A DNA stretch of 64,000 nucleotides, taken from positions 496,001 to 560,000 of the forward strand of contig CAJXTB010000001.1 in NCBI GenBank assembly GCA_913061235.1, in the 5' to 3' direction. The DNA is from an uncultured Pseudomonadota bacterium (GTDB lineage: Bacteria > Myxococcota_A > UBA796 > GCA-2862545). Of the stretch, positions 34,216 through 44,217 are shown one piece after another. A program made the position numbers and the translations under genes. The notes under the pieces are model-generated. The model worked only from the letters and a program-made list of their open reading frames with translations, did no database searches and was not told the DNA's origin. How positions within the stretch are numbered: position 1 is the first letter of the stretch; each line of letters opens with the position of its first letter.

Positions 34216-35562
34216 CTAGTCGCGCGAGTAGACCTCTACATCCGTGAACGAATTGGTGGTTGCGGTGTTCGCCCCACAGAAGTCCTGCGCGCAGGTATTC
34301 GAACCGCGCGTGCCAACGCGGCATGCGTAGCTGTAGCCAGGATGGCAGTAAAATTGGCTGTTTCCACTCTGGAAAATCACCAGGTCATGCCCGCCACCGA
34401 AGGTGGGTCCATAGACGGCTCCGAGGTACAAGTCGCGCACTGAGTACGTGTCGCCCGATATCTGCGGATGCTTGTAGGAGTTCGTGAGAGAGAAGATAAA
34501 GGCCGATGGTTGGTCACTATAGGCGTTCACCGTAGTCCAAGCCACCGGCGCGTAGCCTCCGAACTTCTTCCCGTTCGCAGACACAACCGTCACCGTTGGC
34601 GAAAGACCGGCACAGCCGGCACGAAACTGCGACGACCCAATACCATCAACAGAAGCCTTGTAGCAGAGCGTCCAGTTGGCATTGGGGTCGCCTACCCAGG
34701 TGTTGATCTGGTCCATCTCGGTCGCATTCAGCAGCGTTCCACCGGCAAAGTCGCCAACGGATGGGTCGTCATACGTCTCACCGCGAGCAATCGTGATGCC
34801 GTCGGGCACCAATGTTGTGGCGGTGACGGTGGCTCCAGCGCCAATCCGTGCATTCGCACCGATGGTCACGCCGTCTCCAATGTTCGCGTCCCGGGCGACG
34901 CGGGCGCCTCCGAGCACAGTCACATCGTTACCGAGGGTCGCGTTCTTACGAATGCGAGAGGTGCTGGCCAGGCTGACGTTGCCGCCAATGTCCACGTTCG
35001 GTCCCACGACACCCGACACACTGGCAGAGCTTGCAGAGTCCGCGATGGTCACCCCACGTGCAAGGACGGCATTCGTATCGACGGTAGTGTTGGTGCCAAT
35101 ACCGACCAAGGCTCCAATCGTGGAGCCAGAGTTGAGGGTCACGTCATCACCAAGAGTTGCTCCGTACCCAATTGTGACGTTCGCACCTGTGGTCAGCCGC
35201 TCCCCGACATCGACAGTACGGGCGATGCTGTTGTCCGCGCCAATGGTGTGGTCAGCGTCGATGTACACCCGCCGGCCAATGACGGTGCCGGTGCCAACCA
35301 CACGAGCTCCGGAAGCTCCGACGCGTCCTACGAGCGTGGACGCAGCGCCAACATACGTGTCCGCGTCAAGCTGGGTATCCGTGCCAATAGACGCGTCCGA
35401 CCCGACGACTGCATTCGCGCCGACCGATGCCCCGCTGCCAACGACAGCACTCGCGGCAACGCACGCACTGTTGGCATCGAAGTAGCTGTCTTCGCAACCG
35501 TCTCCGTCCGAATCAGCGGCAGAGGCCATGGAAACAATGAGCGACAAGAGTGCAAGCGACAT
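34216..35562 (-). CDS. Secreted left-handed beta-helix protein with C-terminal TLDc domain
   Basis: A 448-residue exported protein with a signal peptide (about 1-15, ending ASA). A short Asp/Cys loop (DSDGDGCEDSYFDA, 17-30) follows. Residues about 35-260 are hexapeptide repeats of the form [IV]-G-x-x-[AT]-x (for example IGADNSIA, IGYGATLG), which fold as a left-handed beta-helix. Residues about 275-448 match a TLDc domain: FRAGCAGLSPTVTVV (313-327), FGGY (334-337), AFIFSL (354-359), YGPTFGGGHDLVI (384-396) and a final FTDVEVYS. TLDc is known mainly from eukaryotic proteins such as OXR1, TLDC1 and TBC1D24. Four extra cysteines in the last 45 residues suit an extracytoplasmic setting. It is transcribed alone from a good promoter; role unknown. 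Confidence 0.85.
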   Translation of the reverse strand: MSLALLSLIVSMASAADSDGDGCEDSYFDANSACVAASAVVGSGASVGANAVVGSDASIGTDTQLDADTYVGAASTLVGRVGASGARVVGTGTVIGRRVYIDADHTIGADNSIARTVDVGERLTTGANVTIGYGATLGDDVTLNSGSTIGALVGIGTNTTVDTNAVLARGVTIADSASSASVSGVVGPNVDIGGNVSLASTSRIRKNATLGNDVTVLGGARVARDANIGDGVTIGANARIGAGATVTATTLVPDGITIARGETYDDPSVGDFAGGTLLNATEMDQINTWVGDPNANWTLCYKASVDGIGSSQFRAGCAGLSPTVTVVSANGKKFGGYAPVAWTTVNAYSDQPSAFIFSLTNSYKHPQISGDTYSVRDLYLGAVYGPTFGGGHDLVIFQSGNSQFYCHPGYSYACRVGTRGSNTCAQDFCGANTATTNSFTDVEVYSRD

Positions 35563-35887
35563 GGTGTTCTCCCCAATTTTGGACGTTCATTTTAGAGAGG
35601 CTTACGGCGAGACTCAAGGAAAAAACTACCGTTGCGATGCCCCAAGCAAGCCGGTTGTACGTACCAACCCAGACAAGAGGCGGACTCGCACACGAAGAAA
35701 GCAGTGGCTTCAAGCTCGGTGATCCGTTCATCGAGCCCCCCGGATTGGTGCGATTGCACAAACCCCGAGACCATACGCACCCGTCACAGAGCAGGCGCGA
35801 GGTACCCAACACTTCCTCTGCGCAGGGGACACGAACGGCGCAGCGCGGGTCAACCTGGAGCGGGACCGCCGTAGCACTTCCACAGCC
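35563..35887. other. Intergenic region of 325 bases with near-palindrome
   Basis: No reading frame here has a ribosome site or convincing composition. Besides the promoter of the TLDc gene, a near-palindrome GGTTG-TACGTAC-CAACC (35653-35669) lies about 36 bases upstream of its -35 and could be an operator. No T-tailed hairpin was found for the OmpA-family gene ending upstream on the same strand. Confidence 0.4.
35589..35617 (-). promoter_or_regulatory. Sigma-70-type promoter of the beta-helix/TLDc gene
   Basis: On the minus strand TTGAGT (plus-strand 35612-35617) and TAAAAT (plus-strand 35589-35594) are separated by exactly 17 bases. They match the -35 consensus at four of six positions and the -10 at five of six. 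The -10 lies about 26 bases before the ATG, which has a GGGGAG ribosome site. This is the clearest housekeeping-type promoter in the window. Confidence 0.65.
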
Positions 35888-38800
35888 TCAGCGAGCGCTG
35901 GTCGCTTTCACCACGAACTGGACGCGACGATTTCGTGCCCTGCCCTGATCTGTCGCATTGCTACTCAGCGGCTGACTCGGCCCAAACCCAGCCGATGACA
36001 GCCGTTCTGGCGGCACACCACGAGCGACGAGCGCCTCGACGACCCGCTCGGCACGAGACGTCGACAGGGCGTAGTTGGTTGCCAAGCCGCCGGTGCTATC
36101 GGTGTGACCTTGTACTTGGACCTCCAGCAGCGTGGGGTCCGCGAGCAGGTACGTCGCGATTTCTTCGAGCACGCCGTCCGCGTCAGAGCGCAGCACGGCC
36201 TGACCAACGTCGAACAGGACGGCATCTCCAATGACGAGGCCGGTGTCGGTGAGCTCTACCCGGGCAGGCTCGAGCACCAAGTCGACGTCGTAGAAGGCCG
36301 CACCTGGCGGGATGTCCACACTCGCGCTGGCCACAGCGAATCCCTCGGCAGCAGCGAGAATTCGCCACGCGCCAGGGGGTAGGTCCACCTGCACCGCACC
36401 TTCTTCGAACGGAACCGGCTCAATCTCCTCGGGCCCCAAGAACCGAAGTTCTCCGCTAACGGGCACACCTTGGGCATCTGCAACCGTCGCGCGAACCGTC
36501 CCAGGGACGGGAGTGAGCACAATCACGCGCTCTTGGCTGCCTGGCCGCAGGTCGACTTCGGCAAGCTCGCGTGGGTAGTGCACGTCAGCGTTCAACAAGA
36601 TGGTCACCGGGCCAGCCACTAGGTCGCGAATCAACACCGCCCCACCCTCTCCGGTGAACCGTGGGGCCCCGTCGCCAATCTCGACACCTGCCCCCGCAAG
36701 CGGGCGACCGCGTGGGTCGACAACACGAACGAGTAGCTCAGCTGCGCCACGGGCGAGCGGCTCGAAGCCGAACCGCACTGTGCGCAGCCCACGCGCTTCT
36801 TCGCCGATCTGTACATCGACTTGTGCCAGGCCAAAGCTCGGCGAGCTGGCAATGCCCTGCCAACGACCGGGGCTCAGTGCCACGAGACGCTCGCCGGTAG
36901 GCCCCAGGGTCAGGGGGGTCAGGGGTTCAGGGCCGATGAAGCGAACAACCGCGTCTTCTGCGACGCCTTCTGGCCCTTCGGCCACGACACGAACCGCACC
37001 GGGTGCCCACGACAGCGGAATGTTTGCGGCGTTGTCGCCGGCAACCAGACTCACGTCACGCGCGCCGTCCATCAACAAAGGTGCGCTCACACTGACGATT
37101 CGCGAGCCTTCGGCAATGTTGGTCGTTGCGAACACACCAGTCGCGTCGGTAGTGCCAGCCAAGCTACCGTCGAATCGCACGCTCGCTCCGGCGACTGGCC
37201 GCCCCTCCGGATTCTGCACAGTCACACTGAGGTTGGCGGCACCTGTATCCAACGGACGAAAGACAACATCGGCAACCGTCAGGACGCCAGTCGCCTCTGG
37301 GACGGCCAACGGACGCTGAGTGAACCCATACTGTGGAGAGGTAACAACAACAGCCCATTGCCCGGCAGAGAGCTGGGTAAATCCGTCTCCCGTCTCGTCC
37401 AGGGTCAGCGCATCTACCGGACGGCGCCCGGAAAACCGTGCCACGCCATCCGCTACGGCGGCCTGCGGTGTTCGCGCCATGACTTTCACAGCACCGTCCA
37501 CCCACGGCACCACGATGTCATGCTCCTGCGGTCCGTCTACCAGAATGATTCGCTCGCTGACCTCGTTGTACAGCGGCCCCTCAATCTTCAGGCGACGCTC
37601 ACCGGTAAACAATGTTGGAACCGTGATTTTCCCACCGGAGGCGGTCTCACCAATCATCACACCATCGAGTGAGACCAGCGCACCAGCCAGCGGTCGTCCG
37701 TCTCGGTCCACAGCCAGAACGGTCAAGTCCGCAGTTCCCATTTCAGGTTCCTGCATGAACACATCAACGTCCGCTATTCCGCGGGTCTCGGGGTCGATCA
37801 GCACCTGGGTGGTCTGCAGGCCGTAGCGCACACTGGTGATGATCAAGCTCCATGGACCCGGACGAAGCTGGAACATACGCGCGCCGTTGTCGCCCAGAGG
37901 GTAGGCGGGAAGCCGCGAAGGCCCCACAAGGCGAACCACCGCGTCGCTGACAGGTCCATCAGGGCCACGGACTCGCAGACGTAGGCCGCCAGGCACGTGG
38001 ACCAAGTCGACCGCCACATCATTTACACCGTCCGAGAGCTCAACAGCTTCCATGACAACCGGCTGGTAGCGCTCACCTCGCGCCTCGATGCGGTGCGGCC
38101 CAGAAGCCAAGCCACTCAGAGCAATCACACCGCCCGAGCCGGTCGTTCCAAACGCCACGCCGTCCACGCGAACTTCAACGCCTTCCACTGGACGCCCAGC
38201 GCTGTCGCGGACCACCATGGCGATGGTCGCGTTGCCGCCGTTCTCGTCAGACGCAAGGAGGACGCGCGACAAGATGGGCAGCGAGCGGCCAGGAGCGGCA
38301 ATCAAGACACGGGACTGCGACGAGTAGCCATCGGCGGTCACATCGACCGTCCAATCGCCGGGAGCGAGTGTAAATCGCGCCTTGCCGTCGGCCGCTGGAA
38401 CGGCGAACGTCTCATCGTCTCCGGTCACCCGGACCGTCGCTACGACCGCCTGGCCAAGCTGGTCTACAACATCGAGAACCGCGGGAACTGGCGCGTAAGC
38501 CAGGGTCACGCTGATGTCGCTGCGACCGCTGATCGGCGCATCCGCCGAGACAAAGCCCGGCAACGACACAGAAGCAATGTCCACACGTCGGAGGTCGCGT
38601 AGGGGAATGCGCCCCAGAGCATCTGTACGTCCAACCTCTGATGCGCCATCGGTGATGGCTGCGCCCGCGAGAGGCCGTCCGAGGGCATCCACCACCACCA
38701 ACGACGGGACCGTCTCTGGCTGTTCATCTGGGTCCATCTGCACTTGTGTCAGGGTGCCGTCAGACTGCTCTTTCGCGAAGCTGTAGGAGAGCCCGGCAAA

Positions 38801-39598
38801 GACCCGAAGTGCTGGGCTGCCCGGTCCTTGACGGACACCCCGACCCACGCGGGCTTGCAGCGAGAGTGCAGGGGTGAGTGCTGCGTCTGTGTACACCCCG
38901 ACCTCGACCGGCTGTTCACCGCCAAACCCTCGTGTTCGCGCGTCCACACCCACATGAACCTGTTCAGCGACGGTCGCATCTACGCCGAGCCCCGCTCGAA
39001 TGCCAAAGCCAGGCTCCAGGTTCTCCCCGACCGTTTGCACATCTCGGTACTCCGGTCCAGCCGAGGCAGACACGCCAATACGGCCGAGCTGAACACCCCC
39101 ATCCATCAACAATGCCGCCGACGGAGCATGGTCACGCAACCAACGACCGGACTTACCAACTGGAATGCCAAACACCGGGGTCACACCGAGCCACGGGCCA
39201 GTCGCGCTCGGTGAGAGCAGGGCCACGCGCCCACTGATCTGCGCGGTCCCGATGGCCGGTCCACCCGCACCGGGATCACCGCCGCTGATACCTACAACCG
39301 GAAGCTGAAGTCCAATCGCAAGGCGGGATATCGGGGACCACTGTCCAGATAGCCTGACAAGCCCCACATTCGTGAGCAAGCTCTCTGTGACCTCTTCCGT
39401 GGGACTGACCTGGACAACGCGCACAATGGGTCCGTTCAGGTACTCAAGCCCCGCCCCAACGGCGAGTAAGGGCGATTCGCCGGCCCACAGCTGTCCATCA
39501 CGCGTTGCCGGACCGATCCCATCGCCACCAGCAAGAGCAGGGGACACGCCAACAATCGCCGCCAGTATCGTGGCGACGGATGGGAAATGAAACCGCAT
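35888..39598 (-). CDS. OmpA-family outer-membrane protein with barrel, alternating repeats and peptidoglycan-binding end
   Basis: A 1236-residue protein with signal peptide (about 1-23, ending ALA). Residues about 25-300 look like an outer-membrane barrel or transporter-like beta domain (LAIGLQLPVVGI, VHVGVDARTRGFGG). Residues about 320-1110 are mostly two alternating units: a carboxypeptidase-regulatory-like fold (DxxGRPLAGAxVxxDG) and a second unit with the theme R-x-x-GP-x4-DAVVRFxGP and LSPGRWxxxxSSxxYG. The pair repeats about five times. The last 115 residues are an OmpA domain (LFDVGQAVLRSD, GHTDSTG, NYALSTSRAERV, GRARNRRVQF) that should hold peptidoglycan. It starts directly after the stop of the beta-helix gene. 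It probably links outer membrane and wall, or presents long periplasmic spacers. Confidence 0.85.
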   Translation of the reverse strand: MRFHFPSVATILAAIVGVSPALAGGDGIGPATRDGQLWAGESPLLAVGAGLEYLNGPIVRVVQVSPTEEVTESLLTNVGLVRLSGQWSPISRLAIGLQLPVVGISGGDPGAGGPAIGTAQISGRVALLSPSATGPWLGVTPVFGIPVGKSGRWLRDHAPSAALLMDGGVQLGRIGVSASAGPEYRDVQTVGENLEPGFGIRAGLGVDATVAEQVHVGVDARTRGFGGEQPVEVGVYTDAALTPALSLQARVGRGVRQGPGSPALRVFAGLSYSFAKEQSDGTLTQVQMDPDEQPETVPSLVVVDALGRPLAGAAITDGASEVGRTDALGRIPLRDLRRVDIASVSLPGFVSADAPISGRSDISVTLAYAPVPAVLDVVDQLGQAVVATVRVTGDDETFAVPAADGKARFTLAPGDWTVDVTADGYSSQSRVLIAAPGRSLPILSRVLLASDENGGNATIAMVVRDSAGRPVEGVEVRVDGVAFGTTGSGGVIALSGLASGPHRIEARGERYQPVVMEAVELSDGVNDVAVDLVHVPGGLRLRVRGPDGPVSDAVVRLVGPSRLPAYPLGDNGARMFQLRPGPWSLIITSVRYGLQTTQVLIDPETRGIADVDVFMQEPEMGTADLTVLAVDRDGRPLAGALVSLDGVMIGETASGGKITVPTLFTGERRLKIEGPLYNEVSERIILVDGPQEHDIVVPWVDGAVKVMARTPQAAVADGVARFSGRRPVDALTLDETGDGFTQLSAGQWAVVVTSPQYGFTQRPLAVPEATGVLTVADVVFRPLDTGAANLSVTVQNPEGRPVAGASVRFDGSLAGTTDATGVFATTNIAEGSRIVSVSAPLLMDGARDVSLVAGDNAANIPLSWAPGAVRVVAEGPEGVAEDAVVRFIGPEPLTPLTLGPTGERLVALSPGRWQGIASSPSFGLAQVDVQIGEEARGLRTVRFGFEPLARGAAELLVRVVDPRGRPLAGAGVEIGDGAPRFTGEGGAVLIRDLVAGPVTILLNADVHYPRELAEVDLRPGSQERVIVLTPVPGTVRATVADAQGVPVSGELRFLGPEEIEPVPFEEGAVQVDLPPGAWRILAAAEGFAVASASVDIPPGAAFYDVDLVLEPARVELTDTGLVIGDAVLFDVGQAVLRSDADGVLEEIATYLLADPTLLEVQVQGHTDSTGGLATNYALSTSRAERVVEALVARGVPPERLSSAGFGPSQPLSSNATDQGRARNRRVQFVVKATSAR

Positions 39599-42061
39599 TT
39601 AAGCGTGTCGCCGCCTCCGTAGAGCGAAGAGCCCAACCATCAAGAGCAGTGGGCCTATTGGCGATTCTCCCACGTGCGAACATCCGCCGCCACCCACCAA
39701 GAAGGTGGAGCGGTCGGAACCGTCACAATCCTGATCGATGCCGTCGTTAGGCACATCGTCCCCTTGGGGATTTATGTTAGCGTTGCCGTCGTCGCAGTCC
39801 GCGCCGCCGGCGGCAATCGCTGCCCAGCCGTCCGCGTCTGCGTCGACCAAGTCCAGCCCGTCACAGTCTTGGTCTACGCCATCATACGGACTGTCAGGGG
39901 CATTGGGACTCACATCAGAATCGGTATCGTCGCAGTCGGTCCCACCGCACAACACGCTCGGAACACCGTCGCCATCCACGTCGCAGGCATCTGACCCATC
40001 ACAGTCCTGATCGATCCCGTCATAAGGAATGTCGACGGCACCCGGAAAGACGGTGGCATCGGCGTCGTCGCAGTCCACATCGATGGCGCTTCCGTCGGCA
40101 TCCACGTCTGGAATTCGTGACTCCGGGCCGCCGTACGCACCAATGTCGCTCCGCGAGCCGTCGGGGTCAAAAAGCTCGGGGTCGCCGGCATCGCGTAGGA
40201 CGGAGGTAGGGCTCAGTGTCAGCAGGGCACCGCAGGCCTGTTCCGGCTCCCCCGAAAAGCCGGGATCTGCCAACACATCCGTTGTTGAGTACCAGCCGGA
40301 GCGCTGACCACTTGCGTGCCATGCGTTGAATCCGCCCGTACCGGTCGAGCGCGACAAGTGGACCGCCTGGGTACTTCCGGCCACAATGTTGTTGGCAAGA
40401 TGCACGGACAATCCGTCAATATGCACGGCTCCGGCACCGGATGCGTCCGCTACCACCGTGTTGTTGGTGACGGACAAGGTGGCATTGGCGTTTGCCCGCG
40501 GCGGTAGGACGACGGTCATAGGCCCGCCAGACACCGCACTATTACCGGTGAAGACGTTGTTCCGGATGGCCACATTTCCAGCGGAGAACCCATCAAAGAA
40601 CAGCCCACTACCTGCCCCATCACTCGAATGGCCGCACATGCGCATGCGCTGCACCACCCCTGAAGTGGGCCCGGTCAGCCACAGCCCGGCCCCGGAGACG
40701 CTCGCATCACTGCCCCGCCACACGCCGTCCTGAACGAGCAACGTGTCAATCGCCGCCAACGCAGCCACGCTCCCGGATGCGGCCAACGTGTCGGTGGTGT
40801 TGAGCTGGTCCAGCGTCACCGACCCCTCTCGCCAGTCAATGACCCCACCAATGGTGGCCGAGATGTTGCGAACCGCACTCTGGACGACGGTGAGGTCTCC
40901 AGCCCCCGAAACCACGCCGCCTCTGCCAGACACCGAGACGTCCGACACCCGTACATTGCGAAGCTCAGCGGTGCCGCCTGACGCAAAGACAACGCCGCCG
41001 TTCGTCGCTGATGGCTGGTTGCCACCGACCACTTGCACGTCCAAGACCGCCACATCGCTGGCTAGCGCATGCACCACTCCGCCGTTCAGGTCAGCTCCCA
41101 CTCGGGCGACGGTGCCGTTGGCCAGGGTGATGTCGCCCCCCACCGCATAGGCAAGCCCACCGTTGACAGCGTGCACATCTTGGACGTCGAACTCCGCGAG
41201 CCCAACCTGGACACCCGAGGACCAGACAACTCCACCGTCTACGACACTCAAGTCTTGCGCTACGAGCCCGTCGACGACCAGGACAGTCGGAGCCAGTGAG
41301 GTCGCCACGATTGCGGCCCCATAAAAGGCATTGTACCCGCGGAAGACCACGTCATGCAGTGAGGCACGACTGGAGACCAGGGCGACTGAGCTATTGGCCC
41401 CACCTAAAAAGTCAGCCCCAAACACATCCAGAGAGCCATGCGAAAGTGAAATATCAACGCCAGCATCTGTGCCGGTTCCACCCGTGAAGATGCCGTCGTA
41501 CAGCACGACCGATGTAGACTGCGCGGAGATGGCCTGCCGGCTGTGGTCCGAAAACGTCGCTCGTGTGAGCGTGACCCAGGCGTCTGTTCCGACGACTCCG
41601 GTCGAGCCGCCGTCAAAGACAGCGTCATCCAACAACACCGTGCCATCCGAGATCGACAAGCCCACGCCGTCGAAGCGCACGTCATTACCGGTGACCGAGC
41701 CGCCATCAATGCACAACCCCTGGCAACCAACGCGGGCTGACGTGTCCGCACCTGAGGAGAACCGCACCGAGAACAAGGCGACCGAGACCAACTCCCCCAC
41801 GTTCAGCGTTGGCACATCCGCACCCAGCGCGCCGCCGCGAATCGTGATGCTCACCGGAACAGTGAGTGGCAGTTCTCCGGGAACGTACTCAGGCGACAAC
41901 GTGACGGTGTCACCGGAAATAGCCAACGCTAGCGCCGTCTCCAGATCCGGCGTGAGCGGCGATGGAACACTGTGTTCCACAGCGGCGGCCGGCTGCAAAC
42001 TACCGATTAAAGCCGCGACGACGACCGTCGCTATGGACCACTGGGGGTGCATGGCGACCAT
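39599..42061 (-). CDS. Secreted beta-helix protein with MopE-type modules and MYXO-CTERM-like tail
   Basis: An 820-residue exported protein: signal peptide about 1-27 (ending AAA), then residues about 40-620 built of short strands with recurring Val-Asn/Ser-Gly turns and many Gly-Gly-Val-Val segments, as in right-handed parallel beta-helices. Residues about 660-785 carry MopE-type Asp/Cys modules ([40 protein letters not shown]). The end is a sorting-type tail: [11 protein letters not shown], a hydrophobic helix, and RRRRHA. Such tails are thought to anchor or sort surface proteins in Myxococcota. The ATG at 42061 has a GGGGTGAG ribosome site; another in-frame ATG follows three codons later. 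It abuts the OmpA-family gene with no gap. Confidence 0.8.
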   Translation of the reverse strand: MVAMHPQWSIATVVVAALIGSLQPAAAVEHSVPSPLTPDLETALALAISGDTVTLSPEYVPGELPLTVPVSITIRGGALGADVPTLNVGELVSVALFSVRFSSGADTSARVGCQGLCIDGGSVTGNDVRFDGVGLSISDGTVLLDDAVFDGGSTGVVGTDAWVTLTRATFSDHSRQAISAQSTSVVLYDGIFTGGTGTDAGVDISLSHGSLDVFGADFLGGANSSVALVSSRASLHDVVFRGYNAFYGAAIVATSLAPTVLVVDGLVAQDLSVVDGGVVWSSGVQVGLAEFDVQDVHAVNGGLAYAVGGDITLANGTVARVGADLNGGVVHALASDVAVLDVQVVGGNQPSATNGGVVFASGGTAELRNVRVSDVSVSGRGGVVSGAGDLTVVQSAVRNISATIGGVIDWREGSVTLDQLNTTDTLAASGSVAALAAIDTLLVQDGVWRGSDASVSGAGLWLTGPTSGVVQRMRMCGHSSDGAGSGLFFDGFSAGNVAIRNNVFTGNSAVSGGPMTVVLPPRANANATLSVTNNTVVADASGAGAVHIDGLSVHLANNIVAGSTQAVHLSRSTGTGGFNAWHASGQRSGWYSTTDVLADPGFSGEPEQACGALLTLSPTSVLRDAGDPELFDPDGSRSDIGAYGGPESRIPDVDADGSAIDVDCDDADATVFPGAVDIPYDGIDQDCDGSDACDVDGDGVPSVLCGGTDCDDTDSDVSPNAPDSPYDGVDQDCDGLDLVDADADGWAAIAAGGADCDDGNANINPQGDDVPNDGIDQDCDGSDRSTFLVGGGGCSHVGESPIGPLLLMVGLFALRRRRHA

Positions 42062-42120
42062 CGTAGCTCACCCCGACGGGACTCGCGCGCTAGATTGGCG
42101 GCACGACAGACAGGTGGGAG

Positions 42121-44166
42121 ATGAGTTCGGTGCTAAAACCCGGTGAGGACATCGACATCTGGGTCGTAGAGGCCGCGCTCGGTTCGGGCGGCATGGGCTC
42201 TGTGTACCGGTGCCACAACCGCTCGGCAAAACGCATCTTGGCAGCCGTCAAGGTGCTCGACGCCGCGGTTCGCTCGTCAGCCGGTGCCCAAGAACGGTTC
42301 GTCCGCGAAGCTGAGATCCTCTACCAGCTCGACCACCCGAACATCGTCAAGGTGCGCAACGTCCGCATTGACAGCGACCCCGCGTATATCGAGATGGAGT
42401 TCGTTGAAGGGGAGAGCCTGGAGAAGCGACTGCGTCGGGGCGGGTTGCCGTTTGAGCAAGCCGTTGGCGTCATGACCGAGCTTGCGGATGCCGTTGCGTA
42501 CCTGCACAAGCAAGGCGTGTGCCACCGCGACCTCAAGCCGGCGAACATCCTCATTGACAGCAAAGGCCACACGCGAATTGTGGACTTCGGCCTGGCGCTA
42601 GAATCGGACAGGAGTCGATTAACCCAGGCCGGTATGACGTTTGGCACCGTCAGCTACGCCCCACCGGAGTGGATTACGCCGGAGGAAATGCTCCCGACAA
42701 TGTGGGATCTATATGGGTTGGGAGTCATCTTCTGGGAGATCCTCACTGGGCGAGTCGCCTTCGCCGTCTCCGGTCAGGGAAGCATGCGTCAACAGGCCAT
42801 GCAGGTCATCATGGCCAAGCAGGACCACCCTCCCCTCGACCCGGGCAACCGCTACCATCCAGCGGTCCGAGGGCTCATTGGCGCCATGACCCACAGCGAT
42901 GTGGAAGAACGCTTTCAGACCATGGACGAGGTCGCCGCCGCCATTCGCGCGCTCACTCCGGACATGGTTCAAGCCACCAACCTTACGCTCACCCCGGCAT
43001 TAGCGCAGCGGGAGCTTGGGCCAGAGACATGGGGAAGCGACAGTCTTCCCCCCGCCTCACTACAAGACCCAGCAACCTTGGTTCATAGCGGTCGAGGCAA
43101 GTGGATTGTGCTCGGTCTTGCGGCGTTGCTTATCGGCCTGATCGCTCTGGGAAGCGGCGCGTACTTCGCAACTCTGCTCGGCGGGCCAGTCGCTCCCACA
43201 ACCCGAGACGTGACGTTGTCTATCGGCAACGACCATGCCCTACCCGTCCGACTGATGGTCGGAGGCGTGAGTCTGCCGCTCAGTGAGGGCGTCGCCACGC
43301 TCGCAGGCCAGTCACTCGGAGACTTGCCAGTGACCTGGATTGCGGGCGAAGGCTGCATGGCCAGCACCTGCCCCGGAGACAGTTGTCCGAGCTGGTGTTC
43401 AACCGGCGTCGAAGTCCTCACCGTGCCACAAGGTGAAGGTCTCGCCGCCGTCTCCATTTCAGTGCCCCAAGCTCCGGCACGCCCGGTGACCATCACTCTG
43501 CCGGAACGTCCAGCCCGCGTACAGGCACGAGTACTCTTCGATACCCAGCCCATTTTGGTAGGAGAGGACGGCGCATTCGTGGCCGCCGACATTCTGCCCG
43601 GAACGCACATCGTCTTGGCTGCCCTAGGCGACTGCCCGGAAGACCTCAGCGTATGTCCAGACGACTGTCCGACCACCTGCACAGTGTCGAGCCAGTCGGT
43701 TGTGGTGTCGTGGGATGCGCAAGCAACATCCGTCGACGTGGACATGCCACTACCTGTCCTGCCCGTCGCCCAGCCTGCTCCTGCGGCTCCATCCGGTCGC
43801 TTTGTCACGCACACAGCATTTTCGGGCTGGCTCGCGAGACACCCCGAGTTTGAGCGCGATGCGGCCATGGCAGCAGGCCAAGGAGACGCCAACTACCTGA
43901 GTGGATGGAGCGGAACGACACCACCGGCTGGCTTGGGCGGAACCCCCATCATCAACGTCAGCTGGGCCGCTGCCAATGCCTACTGTTCCGGACGCGGCGG
44001 ACTGCCAGACGTGAACACGGAGCTTCCGGCGCGGGGCAGCTCCACACCAATGGAATACCGCGTCAGCGAGAGCACACCCCTGGTCTTGGAAGATGGCGGC
44101 CGTCACATTCCTGTACAGCGCCGCTCCGACAGCAACATGCTCACTAGCTTCCGCTGCGCCCGCTAG
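42121..44166 (+). CDS. Membrane Ser/Thr protein kinase with Cys-rich and SUMF1-like extracytoplasmic domain
   Basis: A 681-residue Hanks-type kinase. The catalytic domain (about 12-280) has the Gly loop GSGGMGSVYR (21-30), Lys44, HRDLKPAN (135-142), DFG (155-157) and YAPPE (179-183), so it looks active. One membrane helix is at 328-352. Outside the membrane, two related Cys-rich segments (about 400-420 and 500-525, each with four close cysteines) lie between beta-rich stretches. Residues about 560-681 resemble the formylglycine-generating/SUMF1 sulfatase-modifying fold (INVSWAAANAYCSGRGGLPD and final SFRCAR). That part is shorter than a full SUMF1 domain and may only sense or bind. The FHA gene downstream is a likely partner. 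Confidence 0.85.
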   Translation: MSSVLKPGEDIDIWVVEAALGSGGMGSVYRCHNRSAKRILAAVKVLDAAVRSSAGAQERFVREAEILYQLDHPNIVKVRNVRIDSDPAYIEMEFVEGESLEKRLRRGGLPFEQAVGVMTELADAVAYLHKQGVCHRDLKPANILIDSKGHTRIVDFGLALESDRSRLTQAGMTFGTVSYAPPEWITPEEMLPTMWDLYGLGVIFWEILTGRVAFAVSGQGSMRQQAMQVIMAKQDHPPLDPGNRYHPAVRGLIGAMTHSDVEERFQTMDEVAAAIRALTPDMVQATNLTLTPALAQRELGPETWGSDSLPPASLQDPATLVHSGRGKWIVLGLAALLIGLIALGSGAYFATLLGGPVAPTTRDVTLSIGNDHALPVRLMVGGVSLPLSEGVATLAGQSLGDLPVTWIAGEGCMASTCPGDSCPSWCSTGVEVLTVPQGEGLAAVSISVPQAPARPVTITLPERPARVQARVLFDTQPILVGEDGAFVAADILPGTHIVLAALGDCPEDLSVCPDDCPTTCTVSSQSVVVSWDAQATSVDVDMPLPVLPVAQPAPAAPSGRFVTHTAFSGWLARHPEFERDAAMAAGQGDANYLSGWSGTTPPAGLGGTPIINVSWAAANAYCSGRGGLPDVNTELPARGSSTPMEYRVSESTPLVLEDGGRHIPVQRRSDSNMLTSFRCAR

Positions 44167-44178
44167 CCGCCGCACAGT

Positions 44179-44207
44179 AGGCCACACATGGGATATCCTG
44201 TGGGCCT
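44179..44207 (+). other. Inverted repeat between kinase and FHA gene
   Basis: AGGCCACA and TGTGGGCCT can pair with one bulged base around a loop containing the palindrome GGATATCC. It fills most of the 51-base gap and ends 10 bases before the FHA start. No T-run follows, so it may be an operator or an intercistronic hairpin rather than a terminator. Confidence 0.35.
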
Positions 44208-44217
44208 CGGAGATTGA

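Noticed and set aside
34216-35562. Acyltransferase (LpxA/DapD type) from the hexapeptide repeats
   Set aside because: There is a signal peptide and a TLDc domain, and no catalytic His or acyl-acceptor motif; the helix is probably structural.
35592-35812. Small genes in the 325-base gap
   Set aside because: Frames in both directions lack ribosome sites and overlap a good promoter; composition is not coding-like.
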